DNA from: Clytia hemisphaerica
Lineage: Eukaryota > Cnidaria > Hydrozoa > Leptothecata > Clytiidae
Direction: 5' to 3'
Assembly (NCBI GenBank): GCA_902728285.1
Contig: CACVBU010000492.1
Location: 872,787-936,786, forward strand
DNA: 64,000 nucleotides
Positions 24,558 through 36,000 of the stretch are shown in pieces (positions within the stretch are counted from its first letter, which is position 1; every line of letters starts with the position of its first letter). The notes under the pieces are model-generated. The model searched no databases. It saw only the letters and a program-made list of their open reading frames with translations, and was not told the DNA's origin. A program made the translations under genes and the position numbers.

Positions 24558-24853
24558 GGCGGTCATCGAAAAAATGCTCTGTTCGTGTCGCGGTGTTAAA
24601 AATGCATGCGGGCGAACGGGCGGTCGAAAAAAATTCCCGGGTTTTTTAATCACGCCAGTGATTCAGGGGCGGGTGGTGACGCGAGCAAAACAATTTTCCA
24701 ATGGCCGTCAGAACAATTGAGAAAAAAGCTATACTTTCAAAGAACAAATTATTTTTCCCAGATATTTTTCCACATATCTCTCCGCACCGGAAAATCAGCA
24801 AAAAATATGATGCGGGCGGGTGACGCGGACAGAACAATTTTTCGATGACCGCC
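24558..24853. mobile_element. MITE with GGCGGTCATCGAAAAA ends and TAA target duplication (Harbinger-like)
   Basis: GGCGGTCATCGAAAAA at 24558 and its inverse TTTTTCGATGACCGCC ending at 24853 are terminal repeats, and similarity extends about 30 bases. TAA flanks both ends (24555-24557, 24854-24856); a 3-base TWA duplication is typical of PIF/Harbinger elements. Internal GC-rich phrases (GCGGGCGGGTGACGCG) recur. There is no transposase ORF. Confidence 0.65.
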
Positions 24854-25069
24854 TAAGGTGGATGCGCTTAAACCTGGGGCGGGTAATGAATGAATGACTT
24901 ACAACAATATCTTACTTTATTATATCCGCTCCTTACGTCAATACACCAAAGGTAATTACACCATTTCCAGCCTGGAATAATGTACGCTTGTTGCAGACTT
25001 TTATCCGTTTGCAGAGAGAAAATTGATAGTTTGAAAATTGATGATGCCCTAATGGTGCATAATACTAAC

Positions 25070-25270
25070 CTTGAAAGGTAGATTGCTTTCTTCAACGACA
25101 AATCCTTCGATTTCATGGATAAGCAAAGCTAGCTTTTTGTTTTTGTGTTTTGGGCAAATCAAATCATTTCTTGACTTCCCTTTTAAAACACTAACATCAG
25201 TGCATGTTGACCAGTTTGGTGTTTTAACGAGTGACAAAACTTCAGTCTGTTTATCCTGTTTGTCTGCCAT
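25070..25270 (-). CDS. Possible first exon of an unrecognised gene
   Basis: On the minus strand an ATG in good context (GCCATGGCAGAC) opens a 67-codon frame that ends in phase 0 at AAG|GTTAGT, a plausible splice donor. It contains ICPKHKNKKLALL and IEGFVVEESNLPFK. I do not recognise the family and could not find a convincing second exon; the next 300 bases downstream run into a MITE. It could be a gene broken by transposons or a chance ORF. Confidence 0.3.
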
Positions 25271-25894
25271 GGTTGAACTTCAGTTAAGTATTTAGTGCAT
25301 AAAACCAAAAGGAAACAATAAAAAATCTGGTATATGAATGAAATTTTCCAGCATTTCGTTTTCAGCCATAATGGTTCCGTGGAGCCAAACACCAAAATTT
25401 ACTTTCGATTTGACCAAGTTGGCATTCGCAACAATTTATATGATTACTTTTCATATTTCAGCTTGAAATTATTTACGAGCGAACTCTACCAGAGTAGGGT
25501 CATTTGGATTCTATGGCATTTATTGACTTCTGATTTGAAAGCAATCCGAATAACATAGACTTCAAAATCAACTTCCAGAACTTCGATTAATATTGTAGCA
25601 TTTTTAGTATGCTGTCTGGATTTGGATAAAATTCCGAGAAACAGGAAAAATCGAGGGAATGGTAAAATTTTAGGGGTGCGCGGATGCCCCAATGAACCAC
25701 GCCCTAATATTTCTAATTTGATCCAAGGAACTTTATAATAAAATTCATCTCAACCCTATCGTCGCGTTTTTCATGCTTTCCCCGCTCTAATTTCTTTCTG
25801 AAACAATAAACCCCAAGATTTCAACAATGAATGAATGATAAAATCTAATCCCATCATAATATCACTCATTCACTTATCAGTCAAAACTCGTGAA

Positions 25895-26140
25895 AAGGGG
25901 TGCCAGGGATCCTATTTAGGCCTGACGAACGGTAAAATTCGCCAGTTCCAGGCACGAAATAAAAAAGTTACAATGCATCGGTTTAAAATTTTGGTTCAAA
26001 TTCATATCATATTCACGCTAACCAATACACTACATAGTATGTCACTAGGCTTGTGCTTGCTAAGAATTCATTGGCCTAGAACCTAGGATTTGCCGGAGTT
26101 AATTCTACATTCCCACCATCCTATCAAAATCAAAGCAAAA
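25895..26140. repeat. Dispersed repeat copy, related to 13690-13860
   Basis: It contains GTTACAATGCATCGGTTTAA, ACGCTAACCAATA, TTGCTAAGAATTCA and GGCCTAGAACCTAGGATT in the same order as the copy at 13.7 kb, and ends in an A-rich phrase (AAATCAAAGCAAAACCC). Possible short retroposon. Confidence 0.5.
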
Positions 26141-26927
26141 CCCGTGGGGTAGGTATACAGGCACTTTTAACAAAAAATTGCTTTTACAAGTTGTTTGGAA
26201 ATTTATTCTATCAATAGTAATTAAGAATCGAATTACAAAAATGACGTTATGAACTTTAAAAAGACGTTAATCAAATGTTATATTACCCTCTTATACAAAA
26301 AATGCTAAGTTTCAATGGGTAATTAACCTTTTTTTCGAATCTTTTTTAAATTGTCCGCAAAGAAATGAACTATTTGAAATTTTTCGGAAAACTTTCCTAA
26401 ATTGATGTATCAAAAAGACTATTTTTTTGTACGAAAAATTGGGAATGAAGAATTTGTCAAAAACCGCTATTTTCAAGATTTTGAGACGAAGAAGCTTTTA
26501 TAAAAATTTTCCGAAAATCTTTTTTTAGTTTGGTTGAAGATACACCTTCTAACGCAAAAATCTTTTCAAAATGTTTTTTCTTTGCCGATAATAAGGTCTT
26601 TAAAGTTGAAATACTGTTGTCAATCATAAGAAGGTTATATTTGTTGGGTTGGAGCTAGGACTATGCGACTTGCAACATTCTATTAAATTAGATTTATTAT
26701 CAAAATGTACTGAATGTGAGTTTGAAATACAAAGAAGAAATAATTGCAGCAACTCTTTGAGAATGATCGAATACAAACCGCATGTATAATTACCAAAAAT
26801 TTATCAATATCAAATTTATAAGGGTTTTGATTTAAAATCTGTGGAAAATAAAGATGTGGAGATGAATGAGTCGTGCAAATATGTCATTAGAATATGATTG
26901 GTGAAGCCGGTGTCAATATTCTTTGTA

Positions 26928-29900
26928 ATGAATTGGTTGAGCAATGTTTACATCTTTGGCATTATTTGTGCAACATTTAATGGCTTTTCTGTGGAAGCTG
27001 GTCAAGCTAAACCCGGTTAGTAAGCTGCGTAAGCTGCTGACTCTTTAGTGAAGAATATGACAAAGGTTTTAAAATATAATTTTTAAATCTATTTGATACA
27101 CATAATTTCGAAAATTTGAAAAGTGTGTTTCAATTTCTAATAGTGGAAGGTTGATTTAATGTTCAACCTCTCAATGGTTACTCTTCCCTTGAAACACCCT
27201 CCCTATTTTGGCGATTTACGAACCAATAACTGAATGTTTAAACTATGAATGTTTATTAATGTAGCAAATGTTCCAGAGAAACCAGCATACGCGAAGGAAG
27301 TTGATGATTTAGGTTTGAAGATCGAAGAAAAGGGGAAGGAGATCGATCGGCTTGGTGCGCAAATTGATCAAGGCAGTGATGATATTGAGAAATCTATCGG
27401 TATTTTTACTCTTTTGACTTGCTATATTCTAAGCAAAATAAACTATGTATTCACCTCTGATTAAGAGCAAAATTAAGATGTCATCATAGGTAGCGATTAT
27501 GGTCAAATAAGGTCCTCAGCATTTTGACAGATATTATTTATAGTGTTGACAAGACTCTAAAAGTAGCATACATAAGGAAAACAAGAATATGTTATTCTTG
27601 GCCATTCACATAGTTAAGTGAAGATCTGGTAAAAATAATCTCCATTGTTTCAACATCATCATTATAGATGCACACATGAACGATGTGGACAGCCCAGTTG
27701 CTAGGCAACGAATCGAAGATCGAGGGAAAGATATTGATGCTCTCAGTGATTATATGGACCGAGTGGTGGACCAAAAAGGTATTTGAGATTGGATTCTTGT
27801 TGATACTACGTTTGTTGTCAGAAAGGTTTCACTGGAAATCGTGACCAGTTTACGTGCCATACTTTGTGCAATTCTCTAAAACTAAAGCCTAAAAGAGAAA
27901 TCAATGGGGGAAACTAACCCATACTAGGTCGTTTTGTGGAGAAATATCGAAAGAAGCACCTTAGGGTCACCTTCTCGCACTCTTCAGCGCGAAACTGAAG
28001 AGTGTGTAGAAAAAGCACCCCCGAAAGAAGTGGAAATGATTCAATATCAAATTAAACATGGAAATCTCTCTTAACTTTAGAACAACCAAAATAGCATGTA
28101 AATTCCGTTTTCTTAAGGGCCAGGCTGTGTTAATGAATTTTCTGAAAGTTAATCAGCATTTTGAATCTTTTCACAGATGCAGAAATGGATGAGCAAGTAA
28201 CGGGTACAAAACATTCAGTAATGGAGAACGGAACAGACGTCGTCCTTCATGTTCGAGAAACGCCAATGGATCGAATGATGCGAATGATGGATGAAAATTG
28301 TACGCTCAAAAACCCTATGTCATATCTAATATTGAGTATTGGATGGATTATAAAAAACAATATTTTTATACAGAAATTCTTGATGCTTAACTTTTGCAGT
28401 TGTTAATGTCAACTTAATTTAACACTGTTCCTTTCAACGTTTTGAACTTATATTCGACCGCTCTCGTTTACTAACAAACAATTTCTTTTCTAGCAAAACG
28501 TGTTCAGAGTATTGGCGACTCCATCGAAAAAGACACAGACAAAAGAAACACCATTCCAAAGGTACACGAAAGATTGCTGAACAGCAAAACAAATCTAAGA
28601 CGTGATTCCATACAACTGGATCCCAACGACGCCGATAGTCGCATAGCGGTGCCAGTCACTCAAACGAAACTGAACAAACTCCTCATGTTTTATTATATCA
28701 AAAAGCGATATCCAAAACTTGTCAATCATTTGATTGATACTGAATCAGTTGGTAAACTACCCAGCGCTGGTGTTACGGTCAATCTCAATAAAAGCATCAA
28801 TGCATTGGAAGTTCTTAGTGATAAAGAGCGTTTCAAGAATGTCACCAACATTGCAGAAGGTGAAGATCTTACAGGAAGCGCCAGACAAAAAGATCATAAA
28901 GAACCCGATCCTAACGTGTCAAAAATCAGTGAAAAACAATTTGATACTGTAAAAAGTATTGCATCAGGAACGTTGAAGGATAATGAGATCGATTCTATTA
29001 TGTCCAGATTGGTGGACACGGAGGTGAACGGTGCAGATAAGCAATCACATTTTGAATCGTTAAATATTGACCTTGGTGAAGAGGGATCCTCCAATAATGG
29101 GATGGAGAAAACATCTTTAAGTAAAAAACTAGGTCAGGAAACTTCTTCGGGCAAGGAGTCAGCTCCGGTTAAATCAGATCTGGACGTTGATAAGATATCA
29201 TCCAAAGATACCACAGCTGCTGTGCAAAACACTGATGTAATTGAAGATATTGCAAAGTCTCCATCGCAAGAGGCAAAAGATGTTTCTACGAAAGGCAATG
29301 TCAGAGTTGATGGCAATAAGGATGAAGATAAAACTTCTTCTTCGAAATCTGAGGTGAATATTTCGCAGAGCAAACTTTCTTTAGATAAAGAACAGAGCGG
29401 AGAAAATTCAAAAGTTACTGATGGTCCGACCAGTAAAGAGGAGAATATTTTGAGTTCTGCCAAAGGTTTATTGAAAGATGTTGAAGACTTGGAATCATCT
29501 TTGAAAAACGAAGAACCACACTCACAGAAATTCATTGAAAACACAAATGAAGGTTGTGAAGGCGTTAGTTGTATGACGAAAGAACTTGTTACTTTGTTTG
29601 ATGAGAATTACTCCAAACGACAGAAGTCCCAAGCGGAGGAAAATAATATTGTCTCCAAATTCTCGAACAATGCTGGTTCACATTCAGAAGAAACAATGTT
29701 ACCAAGACCTATCCCTGGTGCTGAAGAAAGTATGGGAAAAAAAGATAAAGAATCAGTCACTGGTAGGAATGCACCAGTCGCTGCAATCACTAAAAGTAAG
29801 CAAACTGATTCAAAAGGACCACCACAATCTGCTGGTGACTCAATATCTAAATTCCATGATCAATCTCAATCCAAATCATCTCCGGAAGAAGAGTTAGACT

Positions 29901-30059
29901 TGTTTCCAGGGTTCAAGGTCAACAGATACATTCCCGAAGAAGTGACAGGACAAACGAGAAAGGGTGGAGATCCTTATACAAGTATTGGGCATGATTCAAT
30001 TCGACATGAACATGATCATTCGAGTGTTGTGGCAAATAAATACTACGATAAAAGCATAG
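26928..30059 (+). other. N-terminal part of the giant gene: signal exon, three small exons, one 522-codon exon
   Basis: Exons 1-5. Exons 2 and 3 share a short repeated pattern (DDLGLKIEEKGKEIDRL; RIEDRGKDIDALSDYMDR), so they look like duplicated coiled or amphipathic cassettes. Exon 5 (28494-30059) is the only long exon. It starts with a more ordered stretch (TQTKLNKLLMFYYIKKRYPK) and continues as a Ser/Lys/Asp/Glu-rich, probably disordered linker before the His-rich cassettes begin with HEHDHSS. Confidence 0.75.
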
Positions 30060-33000
30060 GTAAGTTTGTACCATATATTTCCCTTTCGAAGCCGTGGTAG
30101 AATTCACTCGCTTGAATGAATAAGAACCATTTTATTCCTGATAACACTACTAGTCCAGTAGCGTGGTGGGTCGACCGATATAAGGGTGATAAACTGGGGA
30201 GGCATTTTCCAAAGCTGGTATTTTGGCGCCACTTTTATCAAGGAAAAATACACGAGCTTCAAACTGCTAAAATACTTCTGGGAAAAAGTCTACCAAACTA
30301 CTATCTTAGTCTAATCCAAGGCTTCACGTTACATTAGACCAGATCGTCTTTCTCGAAAATTTCGAGAATGAAACTACTCGAGCTTAGTTAAGAAAAATAT
30401 GAAGTTTAAGTCTAAATTTTGATAAGGAGGGATTAAAAGTATTCTTATGGAAGTTTTCATTATTATTTTCTTCATGCTTAAAATCACAGATTTTTGTAAA
30501 GCCCGAAGGGCTAGATGGTGTGCTTTAAACTTTTCCAAGCAAAAAAAAGTTAATATCGCAAAAGATATTGTTGATTTTGTAGCTATTGAAAAGAAGCTTC
30601 TGATTGGTCAAGCGCTGAAATCATATTATATTATCACGTGACCTAGGTAGGATTTCCTACAGAACCACGGCACTAGTTCTTCATCTTAATTTTCTCTCTT
30701 TCAAAGATTCTGAACTAGACAGTTTCCATGGCGGAAATATCGGTGAATGGATGTCATCACATTGGGGACATGGAGAAGTTGGTCACCCAGGGCAACATGA
30801 ACATGGTCAAAGTGGGATGCACGATCACCGGTACATTGGTACGTCTTTCTTTGTGTCTTACAAGAATTATTTAACCTGAAATTTCGGAAGTAATTTCGAT
30901 ATGGGACTTGATAGATATGCAAGATCTTTCATTTTTGAACAATGATAAAGTCGTCATTGAAGGGTTAAACATCTTGGGAAAACCCGGCGAAGCTTTTTAA
31001 AAGGAATAACAGTTCTTAAAATGTAGTTGTTTTATTAATAATAGCAAGAGAAGACATATTCAAGGTTCATATTGAAGGTATCAATACCTTCATTTATGTC
31101 AATGTAAGTTACCATGAACATAACTTTTTAATCGATGTTACCGTAGGAACACACAGTGGTGAAGATGCAGGAGAACATTTACACTATGGTCGCCATCATG
31201 GAACAGATCATCATGGGAACCATGGCTACGGTGGCTACGGCGGCTATGGTAGCCATGGTTATGGAGGCTATGGGAGCCATCACGGGTCACATGGCAACGG
31301 TCATGGTCATGGATATGGTAACTATGGCAGCGGCTACTATGGTGGAAGTGGTGGCCATTATGGACATGACGGTGGATATTTGGGACATACGGGCCACCAT
31401 ATGGAAGGAGTAGGTCACATGGACATGCATCGGGAGTTTTCACACGAAGGAGGAGGGCATGGTCAAGACCATCACATGCAAATGGTTGGTGGGTATGCTG
31501 GTGGCATCGATGGTGCATCCTACGGACATCACCATATGGACGATGTAGTCCTGAAGAAAGGTTTGCGGTTCTATTGCAATAGCTTTACATTCGTATGATG
31601 GCATAATCGTGCAACGCAGTGATATAAGAGTTTTTAAACCGTGGCGTAAAACGAAGGAGTGGAATACCTAAATGACATGAATAATATTTCTTTGATATAA
31701 AAGCATCAAAATTAGAAATTACCAGTCAAAAAAGGTTTTCAATCTGAAATTTCAATTCTAGGTGATAAAATCAGCGAAGAGCATGACTACATGATCCATA
31801 GCATGCCAGATCTGCACGCTGTTCATTTCGGTGACAACATCATGAATGCTATCCCTCACAATTTCCAAAAGATTGCACAAGTAGAAAAGGAGCACAAACT
31901 TCACGAGAAAGAAGCAAAAGAACACGAAAAGATGTTGAAAGAGGCGTTGGAAGGTAAACAGAAAGCCATGCATAAAGAAAAAGAGAAAGGACATCATGTA
32001 GAGCACGTGGAAGAGGAACCACATGGTCATTTAACCGATGGAGGTGGCTTTCACCATCAAGCAGGTTCGTCAGTTTTCTTTAATTTCAAAAGTGAGGCTT
32101 TTAAAGATAAAGATAAATGAACTTAAGAGGTGAAGCTTAACAAACTGTAAAACGGACAACATTAAGCCCTTAAAATCTTCATCTTTGTTTACAAGGCAAA
32201 AGGCAAAAACTGTACGCTTTGACGAAAGCCAAAAGGTCTAGAAGATGGGAATACAGAAAACTTAAAAGTGTAGAGGCAGCAAATGATAAAACAAGCGAGA
32301 TGAAGCGACTGCTTAGGTTGTAAAAATAATATTGATATTCTTATGAGAATGTCGACCATAATTAAAGATTGGAGTCTTTACCCAGTCAAAAAGTGCTCTC
32401 AGTGCTCCCAGCCAGAATGAACGTGACGTAACATACCCTTACCTTTGAACTGACTGAAAGGAAATCAGATTCCCCATTGAAAAAGTACTGAAAAATTCTT
32501 CCGCTTGCAGGCCATTTGTACGGTATGCATGGATACAGTTTCAACATGCACAATGACGCATCACATCTGGAGGATGAGACGTATGGTTCATCGCAAGAAC
32601 AAGAACAACATCATCATGAAGACCATGATCATTTTCATCACCCTGGTTTCCATGGCAGCACTGAATTCATTGGTGATGAAGTCGACTTCGAAAGAGGTTG
32701 GTAAAGCTATTGTACAAGGAAACGGGCCTTCCCTCGCAACAATTAAATTATACAATAGAAATGAATGAACCAGCGTACGTTAGCGTTGACTAATGCACTC
32801 TATTTGAATTGCTGTGTTGTAAAGTAAATTCTACTCCGTGAAATGTGTACGGATTGTATAGTTTGAATTCGTTTTTATGATAAGTTTGATGGAATTAGAA
32901 AATAATCTACTTCACGATATTCAAAATAAGGGTAGATATTCAGTGCCGTAGACACAAATTCTATTTTAGGGGGGCCCTATATGTTTAGTATCTAAGAAGG

Positions 33001-36000
33001 CCCCACCATGGTTGGAATTTTTTTGGACTTTATACCTTCCAGATTGGCTAAAACTGCCTCTCCGAAAGTCAATTTCAGCAAAAGGTAAGTAGAAATCGCG
33101 TGCATATTATTAGTATATTTTATTAAGACTATTTTCTTACATAGTCAGTGCGTTAGTTAGTTATTTCGTTCTGTGGCACACGTCGGCTCAACGTAACAGT
33201 GGTAAAAAGAGGGAAGAGATTAAGCAAATAAATTAAATAAGTAAATATACAGACAACGTTGACATTTACCGTTGGAAGCATTGAAATTTAATAAATCATT
33301 TCATGTAATATATTTACAGGTCGATATAGGGAGAGTGCATTGGGCAGTAAAGTGATGGACCATCAATACATGGCACGTATGCCACATCAAGATGAGCACA
33401 TGGGTGGTGAAAGCATGCATCACCATCATGAAACGAGTAGAGGAAATCACCACGTGACCAACCAAAACGAACACATGTCTTCGGAGCACGAAGGAGGTTG
33501 GTCCCCAATATATCGTGATTTTATTTTACGAGAGGTGAAAAAGAGTGTCCAGGAATGTCCACTTTTAGATTGTAACCCGATTTTATTCATCTTCAAAAAC
33601 TGACGTAATTATTTAGCAGAGAAGATAAAGGGGGCTATGACAATTTTTCCAAGCCTTAGGGAGGTACGACCATTTTTGACTATCTTGGGGGTTAGGTTGT
33701 GATAGTTTTTCTAGAGGAAGGTTGAAATCTTATTGGATACCTTGACGTGTTGAGTAATGTCTTATTATAGAATAACTTTTTAAATCTTTTCTACTTTCTA
33801 CCCACAGGTCATCATCATCATAGACATCATCACCATATGGGCCACCATATGGGACATATGAGTCACCACCATGGTCATCACAACCAGCAATCAGCAATGT
33901 TCAAAGGTAAACTACTTTGAAATCAAGTGCACAACATACGAAAATTGTTCAAGTTTGAGATTTTTTGTGAGAACCGTAAATTTTCAAACATGCTTCGTAC
34001 TCGTATCATATTGACAAACAATTGAAAATTTTCCCATTCAGAGTCTCAGTTTTCGCTATTTAGAATTGACAGTGATTTTAAGACCTTGTTTTTTTCTTTC
34101 ATTCATAAGGTCAAGAGAATCAAAGCGAGCAAGGAGAATCTGGTCTTCATGATAATCACCACCAACATCATTACCATCATCACCACAAAATACATCGTGG
34201 TCATAATTACAATCAATGTCCTGGTTGCGATCAAGATCTGATTCATCAACATCATGGTTCCAAGAAATGTTGCAATACTTCTATCCCTTATGTAAGCATT
34301 GTATGATTCAGTACTTGTAGCTTTCATCTCTATTCCACCTTTAATTTCATATAGACTATTGAATTTTGGGAATTATAACCATGATATTGAAGATAATACT
34401 ATCTTTTGGCATCAACAAAAATCATTTGACGATGGAGAAGCTAGAATTGATTGATCACTATTCGTTTGACTTTTCATCGGCCATAAAAATAAGATAATTG
34501 CCAAAGTCTCGCCGAAGTTAACCATAAACTAATTTTTACTGATATACCCTTCCATTCGCTAAAATTAGTCCTCGTCAAAATTATTTTTTCCTGTCATTTA
34601 TGCCCCTTGCTAGAATTAGTTCCCTCAAAGTATCTCATAGCAACAATAAAATCATGAAACCAAGGAAACTTTCTCCATACAGAACACACCATCAGAAGAA
34701 GGGTGCAGCCCATGTAACGGGACCACAACATTAACAGGTGCCAAGAGAGAAGCAGAAGGGTATGTTGAGAAGGAAGGAGGAGATGTGGATGAGCATGATG
34801 ATCACGATATCGATACTGGGGACGAAGGTGAGAGCATGTTTCACGCTAGGCTACTTGCATCCCCAGAATTTATATTGATATAGGATATATCAAAGCACAT
34901 CAGAGGGGATACATGCAGCCTAGTTTCACGCATTTACGTGTACACTCTTTTCTTTATAAGAGTAACGAGGCACAAAAACGCAATATGAACAATATGAACA
35001 ATTAAAAGTACAAAGTCGATCTTCAAATTGCTAAATCTTCAGCAAATGTTAAAGACACCTAATGACAATTGTTGTATTTCGCTTCAACATTCAGGCGATG
35101 ACGAGATGTATCACGACGATCACCAACATCACCAAGGTGAAGGAGGTCATCATGAAACAGAACCACAGTTCGGTGAAGAGCATCATAAACCGGAAGAACA
35201 CCATCCTGGTGAATTACATAATGGTGAAGGACAGGAAGGTATTCATACACTTCTTTCATTTTGTTGGTGGAAATTTCTCTCAGAAACCACTCCCCCAAAG
35301 GGTAGTATAGTATAGGGAGGAGAGAGGGGTGCCTCATTAAATCACCATGAGCTCTGGGTTGGATCACATAAACATCAAATCCAGTTGGGGGAGTTATCTT
35401 TTCGAGTTTTTGAGAAAAGTGTTGACGACTTTTTCAAGACAACGTCAGCCCAAGTTCATAAGGTCCATTTTTTGAACCTCTGCAACACATCCGTCGTTTG
35501 ATAAGGGGATGGAGTATACCTTCTTTTGCCTATTTTGAACTACCCAACCAATAACACAGACAATAATATTACTCATTTCATTTTCAACAGGCAAGGATTT
35601 CCATGGAGGTGACGGTGATGAGGAGAAAGACATCAAGGATGAATTTCACAAAGAGATTGCCAAAGAACAAGGACATCATCATTTCATCCACCATGAACAG
35701 AATGAACACCTTCATCACCACGAATTCCCAATCGTTCATATTGATCACGAAGAAGGCGTCCACCAAGACCCTGGTAAGTTAAAACACAAAATGGAGCTTC
35801 TTTATTTTCCTACCCTACACGAGTTGACGAGGGTTTTCGCCGTCCTTATGAAAGCAGAAAGAAATACTGAAGCAAAGTAATAACGTCAAAACTTCCAGGC
35901 GCATGCAGGCTAAATTGTAGCGTGTGTCACTTTGATGATAGAGACCCCCCCCCAGCGGTTTGCGTGATGGCGTGATTGGGACTTTATTCTTGCGTGATGG

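Larger units (their letters stand above)
20700..25069. other. Long stretch without a supported gene, rich in foldback elements
   Basis: No convincing exon was found. The region holds foldback elements at 22055-22631, 23743-24175 and 24558-24853, long poly-C tracts around 23.8-24.15 kb, and otherwise AT-rich sequence. Short ORFs such as 21560-21838 and 24328-24720 show no family motif, and the latter overlaps a transposon. Confidence 0.55.

Noticed and set aside
24328-24720. 130-codon plus-strand ORF
   Set aside because: Its 3' half is inside the MITE at 24558-24853 and its translation has no family signature.
27960-28015. Hairpin CACTCTTCAG/CTGAAGAGTG in a giant-gene intron as a histone-type or regulatory stem-loop
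   Set aside because: The stem is short and lies in an intron with no related context; probably chance or a small foldback.
33301-33508. Minus-strand ORFs opposite His-rich exons (also at 31138, 34103, 37590, 54 kb)
   Set aside because: CAT/CAC-rich exons automatically give open antisense frames (ATG/GTG, Val/Met-rich). They have no splice or motif support.
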